A DNA stretch of 64,000 nucleotides, taken from assembly GCA_016234555.1 (NCBI GenBank), contig JACRBJ010000069.1:62001-126000 (forward strand), written 5' to 3'. Below the pieces are notes generated by a model, which was not told where the DNA came from, ran no database searches, and worked only from the letters and a program-made list of their open reading frames with translations. The stretch is from Chloroflexota bacterium. Lineage in GTDB: Bacteria > Chloroflexota > Anaerolineae > Anaerolineales > Villigracilaceae. Positions 34,722 to 43,279 of the stretch are shown here, in pieces (position 1 is the first letter of the stretch; each line of letters begins with the position of its first letter). A program made the translations under genes and the position numbers.

Positions 34722-34968
34722 TGGGTTGGGTTATCCTTTGGAGGGAAAGATGTGACGGGTATGGCTTACCCGGAGGGCTTCCGCTGATCGTTCGATTTTC
34801 CCTGTGTGGTGGTTGAGTAGGGCGAAGCCCGTATCGAAACTACCACACAGGTTAACTCCATTTCGCAATGGAGAACCCTCGTCCTCGTCAACCCCGCGAT
34901 ACGCGGGGTCCATGCGCTGTCTTTCCCGTATGTCTTTTCGTGTGCCTCCTTTCTTTTTGACAGGCGCG
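34722..34968 (-). ncRNA. glmS ribozyme (glucosamine-6-phosphate-activated)
   Basis: On the minus strand the leader starts TAATC|GCGCC (predicted cleavage before G at 34967). It continues with P1 partner GACAGCGC, P2 hairpin ACCCCGCG...CGCGGGGT, the core TTGACGAGGACGAGGGTT, then ATCGAACGATCAGCGGAAGCCCTC, and a P4 region with GGGTAAGCCATACCC. These match the invariant parts of the known ribozyme in order. Between GAGGGTT and ATCGAA there are two extra hairpins (34849-34873 and 34801-34851). Located 160 bp upstream of glmS. Confidence 0.92.
34801..34851. repeat. REP-like palindromic element inside the glmS ribozyme
   Basis: The core GGTTGAGTAGGGCGAAGCCC-GTATCGAAAC (34811-34840) has the look of a dispersed REP-type element. 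It is bounded by CCTGTGTGGT and ACCACACAGG, giving a 51-nt hairpin. It occupies the loop between two conserved strands of the ribozyme core. Confidence 0.6.
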
Positions 34969-34974
34969 ATTATA
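34969..34974 (-). promoter_or_regulatory. Probable -10 box of the glmS transcript
   Basis: Minus-strand GGTATAATCGC; TATAAT abuts the ribozyme cleavage site. If used, transcription would start inside or next to GCGCC, so a more distal promoter may make the cleavable RNA. Confidence 0.4.
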
Positions 34975-34980
34975 CCGTAA

Positions 34981-35016
34981 AAAATCGCCAGCCGTTTTTT
35001 GGCTGGCGATTTTTTC
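34981..35016. terminator. Terminator of the TadE/TadG gene run
   Basis: AAAATCGCCAGCC (34981-34993) and GGCTGGCGATTTTTT (35001-35015) with T-runs on both strands, 16 bp after the last pilus-like gene. Confidence 0.88.
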
Positions 35017-35031
35017 TCTAATGGTGTGAAA

Positions 35032-36795
35032 CTAATCGGGGTTGAATGTCTTCGTTGGCGTTGGAGTGCGCGTGGGAGTGAACGTGGGAGTGACAAATGG
35101 AGTATTTGTGCGCGTGGGCGTTGATGTGCGTGTGGGCGTGGGCGTACTTGTCCGCGTGGCGGTACTGGTTTGTGTCGGCGTGTTCGTCCTTGTCGGCGTA
35201 TTTGTCGGCGTTACCAGCGGAGTGTTCGTACGTGTGGGCGTCCTGGTCGGTGTGTTTGTGATAGTTGGCGTGTTGGTGATTGTTGGCGTGCGCGTCGGCG
35301 TATACGTCCTGGTAGGTGTATTTGTGATGGTCGGTGTGTTGGTGATGGTCGGCGTTCGTGTGATGGTGAAGGTCGGCGTAATGGTGCGCGTCGGCGTGAT
35401 GGTGCGCGTCGGCGTGATGGTGCTCGTTGGCGTATAGGTGGCGGTGTAGTTGTTGGTATTGGCTGTCACCGTGCATTGCAGTCCGTTGGCGAACTCGAAG
35501 GTCAAGGTCACGGTATAGGAGCCGTTGAATGCGTTATTGTTGAAGTCGGCAAACCAGGTTGCGTTCTGTCCGGTGGTAATGTCCAGGGCTGAATTGCCAT
35601 CCGAGTTATAACTGATGGGCGAGGTGCTGATGTTCGCACTGCCGCTGGTGGGATAGTACTGGATGCCGGTAAAGGAGAAATAGTCAAAGACTTTGCCTCC
35701 GCCGGTGGTCCACGTCAATACGGTGTTGACCAGATAGGCGGTCGAGAGATCGTTATTCCTGATCGATGTGCGGAAGGTGTTGCCGGTGAAATAGGTTTGT
35801 CCAGACCGAACGTAGATGTTGTCGCAATCGGGTGTTGGCGTGGCAGTCGGCGTGCGAGTCACAGTCGGCGTGCGAGTCACAGTCGGCGTGCGGGTAATAG
35901 TTGGCGTGGCGGTCAGGGTTGGGGTGCTGGTCAGGGTTGGGGTGCTGGTCAGGGTTGGGGTAAGGGTCGGCGTGGAGGTCCTGGTGGGTGTGGGCGTGGT
36001 CGTGGGGGTTGGTGAGTAGGTGGGGGTGTTGGTGCTGGTGGGCGTGGAGGTCTCTGTGGGTGTATTGGTGATGGTGAATGTGGCAGTGGGTCCAATGTTG
36101 GGAAGGCGCGTATTGATGGCGCGCGAACCGCGGAATTGTTCCACGATACCCTGGCGATAGGATGCAAGATGGATCATCGCGGGTTCGATCTTGAAGAGCG
36201 GCAGCACGATAAAGGTGAAATTGTAGTCCGCCGCGACATATACAACCTGACCCGAGTCGCCGGCATCTTCGGAAAAACCGCTGCCAAGATGACACTCCGC
36301 GTAGATGTCGCTGCTCATTAAAGGCTCTTCAAACCAGCGACCTTCCCTGTTCGAACAGACAGTGACGTTGAAGTAGTTTTCCTTCTGTTCTTTTTCCTCA
36401 ATCTGCAGCTGGGTGTCACTCGGAGTTCGGTTTTCAAGAAGGAAAAAACCAATGACGATGCGGCGGGTCTCGTCCTTGATGGAGGGAAGACGCGCCGTAT
36501 CGATCAAGGTATTCGTTTCATCCATGGTCAATACTTCACCGTCATCTTCATCACTGGAACAGTTGCTATTGAGATCGGTGCAGTACGTTGGGTCGAAATT
36601 ACCTGTAACCGCGTAGCGAATGCCGAAGCGGGTCGAATTTTCGATGATGATCCAGGCGAACATCAAACGCGAAAACTCGATGATCCCCACGATCATCAAT
36701 AGCAGAACAGGCAGTACCAGGGCAAACTCGATCATGCCCTGCGCGTTTTTTCGGCCGGGCGGTTTTTTATCTGTTTTTTTCAAAAATATCTTCAT
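35032..36795 (-). CDS. TadE-like protein with two long Thr/Pro stalks
   Basis: 587 aa. A TadE-type N-terminal segment (AQGMIEFALVLPVLLLMIVG, residues 18-50) anchors it. A secreted domain runs to about residue 215. A Thr/Pro stalk (TPTxTxTPT units, about 215-310), a middle domain from about residue 315 with WTTGGGKVFDYFSFTG, and a second stalk (about 470-587) follow. The stalk DNA is made of 12/18-bp units and gives misleading open frames on the other strand. The middle domain resembles the C-terminal domain of the protein at 41202. Thr/Pro stalks suggest a glycosylated surface protein. Confidence 0.75.
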   Translation of the reverse strand: MKIFLKKTDKKPPGRKNAQGMIEFALVLPVLLLMIVGIIEFSRLMFAWIIIENSTRFGIRYAVTGNFDPTYCTDLNSNCSSDEDDGEVLTMDETNTLIDTARLPSIKDETRRIVIGFFLLENRTPSDTQLQIEEKEQKENYFNVTVCSNREGRWFEEPLMSSDIYAECHLGSGFSEDAGDSGQVVYVAADYNFTFIVLPLFKIEPAMIHLASYRQGIVEQFRGSRAINTRLPNIGPTATFTITNTPTETSTPTSTNTPTYSPTPTTTPTPTRTSTPTLTPTLTSTPTLTSTPTLTATPTITRTPTVTRTPTVTRTPTATPTPDCDNIYVRSGQTYFTGNTFRTSIRNNDLSTAYLVNTVLTWTTGGGKVFDYFSFTGIQYYPTSGSANISTSPISYNSDGNSALDITTGQNATWFADFNNNAFNGSYTVTLTFEFANGLQCTVTANTNNYTATYTPTSTITPTRTITPTRTITPTFTITRTPTITNTPTITNTPTRTYTPTRTPTITNTPTITNTPTRTPTRTNTPLVTPTNTPTRTNTPTQTSTATRTSTPTPTRTSTPTRTNTPFVTPTFTPTRTPTPTKTFNPD

Positions 36796-36861
36796 AATGG
36801 TACCCTTTGAAAAGAATGAAATGCTTTTACAATACCTATTCTCTGTGCCTGGATCGTGGCT

Positions 36862-38496
36862 TTACTTGGAAAGTCTGGTGAGGATGTTCTTGGAAATTTC
36901 TAAAAATGCCTCATCCACAACACTTGCATCCTCTGCGAAAAAGTATAACCCATGATTGGCTGTAACAGGGGGAACCGCCGTCAGGTCATCGCCTGCGTGT
37001 TCAGCCATGTAGCGCCCAAGAAATTCCGCCGAGGCAGGGTCGTAGCTGTTCGTGTAAGACCTGCAATATTCTCCCATGCAAATTGCAAACAGGGTTGCTC
37101 CCTGCCCCTTGGGTTGAGGCGCGGCAATGAAGTCTGCGCCGTCACGCGCATAGTCATCTGCATCGTAATCTGCGCCGTAGGTGTAGGTGGGAGGGGTGGT
37201 GGAAGTGTTAACCGTAAAACTATGGGAAGCGGTTCGTGGGGAGAAAGTATAAGTCGACCAGTCGAAGTTTTCCCAATAGTTGTTGGAATAAGCGAAAAAG
37301 TCGTCCCTGAAACCAGGCTCCCAACTGGTTACAGCCGGCGGGTTAAAGGAGGCTGGCATTGGATCGAGATCGCGGCAATAGCCGTTATTACCGGGGTATT
37401 CCCAGGTATCTACTGGGCATCTTCCATCCGGGTAACCAGGAGTGTCAGATGCGTTGGCGGGGCCACCGAAGAGGCTAATCACAACCCAAAAGGAATCCTG
37501 ACGGGCATTGGCAAATTGGTAGCCGGCTTCATAAAGCCCGCCCCCGATATTGCTGGGCCCGCAGGTGGTTGGATCAAGATCACCGCTCAAAGTGCCCACG
37601 GATTTTGGGTAGCAGGTCTGTGTAATATAGGTTGGATTAAAAAAGAGGCAGGGATATAGGTAATCTTTGTTGGCTTCGGGAGGCATTGGGCAGCGGGCAG
37701 GTTGGAAGACCTTTAGGTCCCGAATGGCAGCCTTGACTTCTGCTTCATCGTCGCTGAGGTCGAGCAGTGTAACCGGCTGACGGAGATCGCCAGCGTTGCT
37801 CCCCAAATCCTGTCCTGTGGATGAGACCAGCGCTACCTGGTCATAAGGAAAGAACAACTGGTCGACAAAGGCAATTGCCGCATCGATGACCTTTCCCAAA
37901 GGTTCGCACCTGTGGGCTGGGTCGTTCATCAAAGCGTTACAGACCTCCGGGTTTTCCGACGGGTCACCTTTTAATGGGTCTCCAGCCGGATTGGTTTCAA
38001 ATGCCATGGAGGTGGATGTATCGATGACCAGTACCATGTCAACTGAAGCGGCTTCACCGACGGAAGAGGCTGAAATCCACGTCCCGTTCATGCCGACCAC
38101 TCTCATGAAGCCGAATTGAACATATTCCTCGGCAGTGACGCGCACGAGTTTTCGCGAAACTCCATTGTTGTTGGCGGCGCAAAGTGAGGCATCCCATGAC
38201 GTGCCGGGGACATTACAAGTATAAATGGTCACAGTGGCATTGGATTGGTTGAGTTTTAGGAACTCCTCACCGGCTTTTACAAGATCCTGGGGGTCAAAGT
38301 TTTTACGAAATTGCGAAGCAGCGGCAATCGAAGCGGCGTCGATGCCGCGTTTCAGGCGCGCATACTCGATCAGCAGGATGCCGCCGTCGACCATTAAGCC
38401 GACAATGGCAACCAATCCCACGATCGCTGCCGCAATCAGAATGATGGCTTGTCCGCGTTCGGAAAATTTGCGAATTCTTTTTGACATGGTTTTCAT
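36862..38496 (-). CDS. TadG-like protein with von Willebrand A domain
   Basis: 544 aa. The TadG N-terminal segment RGQAIILIAAAIVGLVAIVG is followed by VDGGILLIEYARLKRGIDAA, then a vWA domain with VLVIDTSTSMAFE (MIDAS-like DTSTS) from about residue 155. Such proteins are exported and tied to Flp/Tad-type envelope structures. Start ATG at 38496 overlaps the stop of the TadE gene upstream by 4 bp. C-terminal part has several Cys and aromatic-rich loops without recognised family. Confidence 0.8.
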   Translation of the reverse strand: MKTMSKRIRKFSERGQAIILIAAAIVGLVAIVGLMVDGGILLIEYARLKRGIDAASIAAASQFRKNFDPQDLVKAGEEFLKLNQSNATVTIYTCNVPGTSWDASLCAANNNGVSRKLVRVTAEEYVQFGFMRVVGMNGTWISASSVGEAASVDMVLVIDTSTSMAFETNPAGDPLKGDPSENPEVCNALMNDPAHRCEPLGKVIDAAIAFVDQLFFPYDQVALVSSTGQDLGSNAGDLRQPVTLLDLSDDEAEVKAAIRDLKVFQPARCPMPPEANKDYLYPCLFFNPTYITQTCYPKSVGTLSGDLDPTTCGPSNIGGGLYEAGYQFANARQDSFWVVISLFGGPANASDTPGYPDGRCPVDTWEYPGNNGYCRDLDPMPASFNPPAVTSWEPGFRDDFFAYSNNYWENFDWSTYTFSPRTASHSFTVNTSTTPPTYTYGADYDADDYARDGADFIAAPQPKGQGATLFAICMGEYCRSYTNSYDPASAEFLGRYMAEHAGDDLTAVPPVTANHGLYFFAEDASVVDEAFLEISKNILTRLSK

Positions 38497-39161
38497 TCAG
38501 GTTCTCCTGAACGTATCGGCATGATGGTGTAGGCTACCAGGTGCAGGGGGTTTGGAATCCATGCCGTCATCCAGGGCAGGTTCAAGACGTGATGGTAGTT
38601 GTAATGAAGTTCAACGACCAGAAGTCCCGCATTGGGGGCGTCAGTCACCCGGGCGTTCTCGATAACTGCCTCTGTGAAAGCGGATGGATAATGCCCATTG
38701 GTATCTCCGGGAGAGGGAAACAGATGGTACGGTCCTGCGTCCCGCCAAAGAATGGTGTCGCCGCCTTCCGCGCCATAGACCGAGACAATCACGTCATCCT
38801 TCGTTGGGTCTAATGCGATCCTGCGTCCCTGGTAGGTGAGGTCCTCAATGCCGGGATCCAATATTTTTTGTACGTCGTATGCTGTTTCGTAATAAAAACT
38901 GTCGTCGTCGGTTACGCCGTCAGCTAAAAAGGGGTCGTCATTGCTCCAGTAACGAGCCGATTCGCGTGTGGCGTCCAGCAGGGAGAGATAAAAATTCAAA
39001 ATAAAGCCGAATTCCACCACCCCCGTAAACAGCATGATGAGAACGGGGAAGGCGATGGCGACTTCCACCAGACTTTGCCCAAAGGATTTACGCACGGTTC
39101 TTTTCCGCGGCGGGCTGGCTTTTTTGAATAACGAATATATTCCTTTTAGCGCTGTTTGCAT
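38493..39161 (-). CDS. TadE-like pilus assembly protein
   Basis: 222 aa. Start at 39161 follows GAGGA by 5 nt; the frame extends upstream without a site. TadE motif is GQSLVEVAIAFPVLIMLFTG with VVEFGFILNFYLSLLDATRE after it. The rest is an exported domain with no known motif. It is coupled to the vWA TadG-like gene. A 280-bp gap separates it from the previous gene and holds a TATAAT (39307-39312), so a second transcript may begin there. Confidence 0.8.
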   Translation of the reverse strand: MQTALKGIYSLFKKASPPRKRTVRKSFGQSLVEVAIAFPVLIMLFTGVVEFGFILNFYLSLLDATRESARYWSNDDPFLADGVTDDDSFYYETAYDVQKILDPGIEDLTYQGRRIALDPTKDDVIVSVYGAEGGDTILWRDAGPYHLFPSPGDTNGHYPSAFTEAVIENARVTDAPNAGLLVVELHYNYHHVLNLPWMTAWIPNPLHLVAYTIMPIRSGEPE

Positions 39162-39440
39162 TTCGTCCTCAATCATCAATTCTATATAATACCCATTAAA
39201 ACATAAACCCGACATAAGTACCGGCAGGGGAGCGATCACTGGGCTGTAATGAAGAACGTGGGGAACGAATCGAGCTGGATTAGCCAGTTTTATATGACAT
39301 AAACAATTATATACCATTGCGCGGATAAATCATACCATGCAAGCAACCTGCAACGCTAACAGTTTTGTAAGATTGGACGGCTGTGATGGGGCGGATTTTC
39401 CCGATTCAAGGCAGTTCCGGGGCTGACTGGGGATAAAATC
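39162..39440 (-). promoter_or_regulatory. 279-bp gap in the pilus-like run, with a possible promoter
   Basis: No gene seen. Minus-strand TATAAT lies at 39307-39312 in GGTATATAATTG, about 145 bp before the TadE gene start. No clear terminator follows the upstream gene. Confidence 0.35.
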
Positions 39441-40709
39441 TCACTCGCTGAGGAACACCTCCGGCATTTTGAACACATCGTAGTTTTCCTCATTGTAGTA
39501 GAAGATGGGAATGTCATCCTGCCCGTCCACCTCGATGTAGTAACCGATGATCTGGCTGTGATAGCCGTATTTCGAGTCCATGCCGTTCAGGCGGATATCC
39601 CCATGGGGGGCGAAAATTGTGCCACGGAAGCGCGAGTTCTCGTCGCCGTTCAGGGCAACACGTCCCTGGTTTTGGATCGGCATGTAGAGCAACAGCCCCT
39701 TTTCCCTCCCATGTTGGGGAGCGCTCAGGGAGATGGCGGCATTTGCCTCGACCCGGAATTCCCCATCCTCCATAATGAGAAGTACGCCCTTCCCTTCAAC
39801 ATTGCTGTTTGCCTTGAAGAGGACATCGCCACGGATGCAATATGTGCCGGATTCCAGGGTGGTCACGCCATACGGAGGAAATGTCTCCGCGCCATCCCAT
39901 TCGCCGGGAGTCATGGTCGTGCCAGTTAACTCATCCACCGTGGCGACTTTGGAACCGCAGCCCACCTGGGGCATTTGAATCGCAGGTGGAAAGGGAACGG
40001 GAACCGCCCCGGTCTGTACCGGGAAGGGGGTAAAAAGCTTGGGTCTTGGAATATCGGCGCCCCCAACCACCACGACCGGGCTGGTATCCTTGATACGGAT
40101 GCTGCCACTGCCCATTTGTTTGAGGGCGCATTCCGTATTGTCTGAATTGACGAAAACTCCCCCGCCCAACAGACTAAGTGTGGCTTCGCCATGAATCCAA
40201 AAACCTTTTTTCTGCTCTTCTTCACATCCGCTCTGTGGAGCCAGGCTTACTAGCGCATAGCCATCGAACATCGCCCCGTATTCGGATGGCTTTGTGCGGG
40301 TGACGGCGCGAGCCTTGTTTGTCACCTGCGGGACGCCAATAACGGATCCGAAATAGGTGTTCAGGTGCGAAGTGATGATGACCTCGATGTACTCGGAGTT
40401 CCCCGCGTATGGACCGCTGAGCGGCGGGGTGTTCATTTCGATGACGCTGGAGACGCCGTCGTTGTTGTATCCGTTTGCTTTGGCGGTGGCAAGAGCGGCG
40501 CTGCGCCAGTCGCCCCCGTTGATGCGGGTGAGGGCGGCGGTGAGGGCGGCGGCGGAGGCGGCAGTCTCCGTCCTGCGACGGTCGATCAGCGCGTTTCCGC
40601 CGTCAATCGCCAGCGCGGTCATGCCGACCAGCCCGATGATTGCGAAGACGATCAGGATGATTGCCTGTCCACGTTCGCCTTTTTTGTCGTTAAAGTTTGG
40701 GAATGTCAT
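39441..40709 (-). CDS. TadG-like pilus-associated protein
   Basis: 422 aa. Start at 40709 overlaps the stop of the TadE gene upstream (ATGA). N-terminal TadG motif GERGQAIILIVFAIIGLVGM and LAIDGGNALIDRRRTETAAS, then an exported domain with repeated beta turns (GFWIHGEATLSLLGGGVFVN; ALNGDENSRFRGTIFAPHGD) suggestive of a beta-helix or DUF-type adhesin-like fold. No vWA motif, unlike its relative at 36862. Confidence 0.78.
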   Translation of the reverse strand: MTFPNFNDKKGERGQAIILIVFAIIGLVGMTALAIDGGNALIDRRRTETAASAAALTAALTRINGGDWRSAALATAKANGYNNDGVSSVIEMNTPPLSGPYAGNSEYIEVIITSHLNTYFGSVIGVPQVTNKARAVTRTKPSEYGAMFDGYALVSLAPQSGCEEEQKKGFWIHGEATLSLLGGGVFVNSDNTECALKQMGSGSIRIKDTSPVVVVGGADIPRPKLFTPFPVQTGAVPVPFPPAIQMPQVGCGSKVATVDELTGTTMTPGEWDGAETFPPYGVTTLESGTYCIRGDVLFKANSNVEGKGVLLIMEDGEFRVEANAAISLSAPQHGREKGLLLYMPIQNQGRVALNGDENSRFRGTIFAPHGDIRLNGMDSKYGYHSQIIGYYIEVDGQDDIPIFYYNEENYDVFKMPEVFLSE

Positions 40710-41188
40710 GGCGCGCACGCAGGTTGTAGAATGATATTTGTAGCTGTCCCTGTCAATCGGACAGTGTTCGAGCCAATCAGCCGTCCGATGAAGGGCATCA
40801 GGAACGGGTATCGATACGACACATCGACCCGTATGCTGTTGACTGTACCGTTTGTGATTCCCTGGCAGGCGCCTCCAATTGTCTGCACGGTCACTTTGAT
40901 GGCATCCATGTCTCGCAGTTGCACTGGCGAGGAAAAAACCACATCTTCCGCGCGCGGCGAGATGTTACGGGCGCGATTTTCTATCTCTTCCGGATTGGTT
41001 GGGTTGAACGAGCCGTAAAACGCCCCCTCCTGCGCCGCGTCTCTCAACATCGAGTAGGAGAAGATCGCCATACCAAAATCCAGCGTGCCAAGCAACAGCA
41101 ACACGAGAATCGGCAGGGTGATCGCCAGCTCGGTCAGGCTTTGTCCACGCTCATTTTGGGTTGTCTTTTTTCTCGATATCGCAGGCAT
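40706..41188 (-). CDS. TadE-like pilus assembly protein
   Basis: 160 aa, the classic TadE size. GQSLTELAITLPILVLLLLG followed by TLDFGMAIFSYSMLRDAAQE, then a small exported domain (SVRVDVSYRYPFLMPFIGR-type strand) with two Cys. It lies 13 bp after the upstream TadE-like gene and overlaps the next by 4 bp, so it is inside one operon. Confidence 0.85.
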   Translation of the reverse strand: MPAISRKKTTQNERGQSLTELAITLPILVLLLLGTLDFGMAIFSYSMLRDAAQEGAFYGSFNPTNPEEIENRARNISPRAEDVVFSSPVQLRDMDAIKVTVQTIGGACQGITNGTVNSIRVDVSYRYPFLMPFIGRLIGSNTVRLTGTATNIILQPACAP

Positions 41189-41201
41189 AATGTTCGGACC
41201 T

Positions 41202-42341
41202 TTAATGCCTTGAGTCTATGGGATAGTTGACGCAGCCCGGATTGGAAATCTGGATGATGATCCGCTCTGTGCCGTCGGGGACATCATAAGTTTGGTGGAA
41301 CACGAAACGGATGACTGATTCACCAAGCGGGATTTTTGGGTAGTATGCCTTAATATAAGTGGAGGGCGCATAAAGGTCTCCATTCCAGGGCGGCTGATCG
41401 TCCAACGTGACTTTTCCAAGTCGTAGACTGCGGTCCTCACCGCGATGACCCGTGTCATGATTCCATTCCAGGTAGATTTGCGCTACCGAGAGAACATGCC
41501 CCGTCTGATTATTGATGCCCATCTTCATCACATTCCCTTCGATGACGAGCGGTCCATGGAATATACCCGTCAGCCCGGAACAACTGATTATGGTGGAGGT
41601 GACGGTTGGCGTGAACGAAGGCAGGGCGGTGTTGGTTGCGGTGGAAGTTGGGGAGGGTGGTTCCGTATTTCTCGGCGTAACCCCGGGGATGCTGGGTGAG
41701 GTTGGGATGTAGGTGGCTGTGGAGGTTGGCGCGATGGTGGGGGGGCGGGTCACGGTAATCACGGGCGGCGCCGGGGATGGAGTGCTGGTTTCGGCGGCGA
41801 AGCCGGTTGGCAGTGCGTTGCCGACGATTGGGACGGAGATTAGGAAAGAACGCGCACTGGCAGATACAACCTCCATCGGGTCGAATGGCAGGAGGGTCAG
41901 GATTGGCTCATAGGTGGCTGAGACCTGGACGATGATTCTGTCGCCGTTGCGGACGGGCACCTCGATCGGGCAGGAATCCTCCTCCGGGTTTGGATCAACT
42001 CCCTCAATGGGAATCGAAGTTCCATCCGGGTTGATTCCGCGGTCATAGGTGATATTGACCTCCTCGAAGGTGATGATGAAGGCGGACTGGTTGGCGACCG
42101 CGCGAATGCCTTCGCAGTCCTGATAAAATGCGACATCGTTGATTTCGCCCGAAGCAGACCCGTAGCGCGCCGCCTGGCGCGATGCATTTGCAACCGAGGA
42201 GAAGATGAATATCAGCCGCCCGACTTCGATGATGCCATAGATCAACATCAACAAAACCGGCAATGCGAGCATGAACTCCACAATTGCCTGTGCGCGTTCC
42301 GCGTGAACTTTTTGGGATTGCCGGGGAATAAATGGTTTCAT
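41202..42341 (-). CDS. TadE-like protein with Thr/Pro stalk and C-terminal beta domain
   Basis: 379 aa. TadE motif AQAIVEFMLALPVLLMLIYG (residues 15-40), exported domain to ~200, Thr/Pro stalk ~200-260 (TSTATNTALPSFTPTVTST), then a C-terminal domain with CSGLTGIFHGPLVIEGNVMK. That domain has the same opening pattern (Cys, F-x-G, I-x-NN, L-x-W) as the middle domain of the 35032 protein. 24 bp after the prepilin peptidase gene. Confidence 0.78.
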   Translation of the reverse strand: MKPFIPRQSQKVHAERAQAIVEFMLALPVLLMLIYGIIEVGRLIFIFSSVANASRQAARYGSASGEINDVAFYQDCEGIRAVANQSAFIITFEEVNITYDRGINPDGTSIPIEGVDPNPEEDSCPIEVPVRNGDRIIVQVSATYEPILTLLPFDPMEVVSASARSFLISVPIVGNALPTGFAAETSTPSPAPPVITVTRPPTIAPTSTATYIPTSPSIPGVTPRNTEPPSPTSTATNTALPSFTPTVTSTIISCSGLTGIFHGPLVIEGNVMKMGINNQTGHVLSVAQIYLEWNHDTGHRGEDRSLRLGKVTLDDQPPWNGDLYAPSTYIKAYYPKIPLGESVIRFVFHQTYDVPDGTERIIIQISNPGCVNYPIDSRH

Positions 42342-42365
42342 TTTTCTAATTTATTGATAAGGGGG

Positions 42366-43163
42366 CTAGCCGGGTGTAAATATTCTGACAAATTGTGGAA
42401 AGTAGACGATCATTGCGGCTGTGACGATGAAATAGGGACCATAGGGGATGAAGGTCATTAATGCGTTGGCTCCATACCTGCCGCTGAAGATGAGCCAGAG
42501 GACGATGAAGAGACTGACCAATCCTCCCAGGAGGATACCATACAAAAGGCAAACCCAGATCAGGGGCCAGCCGAGAATCAACCCAAGAACGGTCACCAGG
42601 ATGACATCTCCGGAGCCGAGGGCTTCCTCGTCGTCCACTTCCTGTCCCTGTGCCAGCATGCGCCTGGCGCGGATGCGCGCAAAAAGCACGCCGAGGTAAT
42701 AAAATGCCATCATGATTAGAAAGCCGCCCAGCCCGCCCAACAGCGTGGGACCAATTCCGTGGGCGACGATACCAATCACCGCTCCAAAAACCGCGCCGAA
42801 GATGCTGGTTGGGTGCAGGATCAGGCGGTGTTCCATGTCGATCACGAACACGACGCCAAAATAAACGATGAGAACCAAACCCGGAAAATATCCGATTTTC
42901 GAGGATGGTTGCAGCCAGGTATAGATGCTCGCGGCAAGGATGACGATCTGGACAATCCACAAGCGGAGTTTGCGCCGGTGTCCATTTTTGCAGGAGCGAA
43001 ACAAAAGATAGTCCCATAGCCCAAAGGAGGCCCCACACAACTGGCAAATGGGCCGGCTGAAACGCCGGGTATAGGGCAGGACATCCGCCAGATAGTTCAC
43101 AAGCCATCCTGCGCCCAACCCGAATATGATGGATATTACCAAATTCGTGGGCATGAAATTCAT
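42366..43163 (-). CDS. A24 prepilin peptidase
   Basis: 265 aa inner-membrane aspartyl protease. The N-terminal cytoplasmic CQLCGASFGLWDYLLFRSC loop carries Cys as in bifunctional PilD/TadV-like enzymes. Catalytic Asp residues lie in VIDMEHRLIL and in GSGDVILV (GxGD). About seven TM segments. It is the first gene of the minus-strand run and probably matures the TadE/TadG/pilin-like products. No tadA/B/C gene or flp pilin is in the window. Confidence 0.88.
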   Translation of the reverse strand: MNFMPTNLVISIIFGLGAGWLVNYLADVLPYTRRFSRPICQLCGASFGLWDYLLFRSCKNGHRRKLRLWIVQIVILAASIYTWLQPSSKIGYFPGLVLIVYFGVVFVIDMEHRLILHPTSIFGAVFGAVIGIVAHGIGPTLLGGLGGFLIMMAFYYLGVLFARIRARRMLAQGQEVDDEEALGSGDVILVTVLGLILGWPLIWVCLLYGILLGGLVSLFIVLWLIFSGRYGANALMTFIPYGPYFIVTAAMIVYFPQFVRIFTPG

Positions 43164-43279
43164 TATAATTCCAATTGTGTTTGCCAGACAAAGTCGATTT
43201 TAGCGTAAGATAGCTGCAATGTTTTCGGATAACATTTGAGATTACCTTACAATTTTGAAGATATTCAAAGGAGATTTTG

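Noticed and set aside
35042..36019. Long plus-strand frames rich in Val-Gly (VGVxVGV) opposite the TadE genes
   Set aside because: They are the reverse-strand reading of Thr/Pro stalk repeats in a TadE-anchored protein; low complexity and no start signals.
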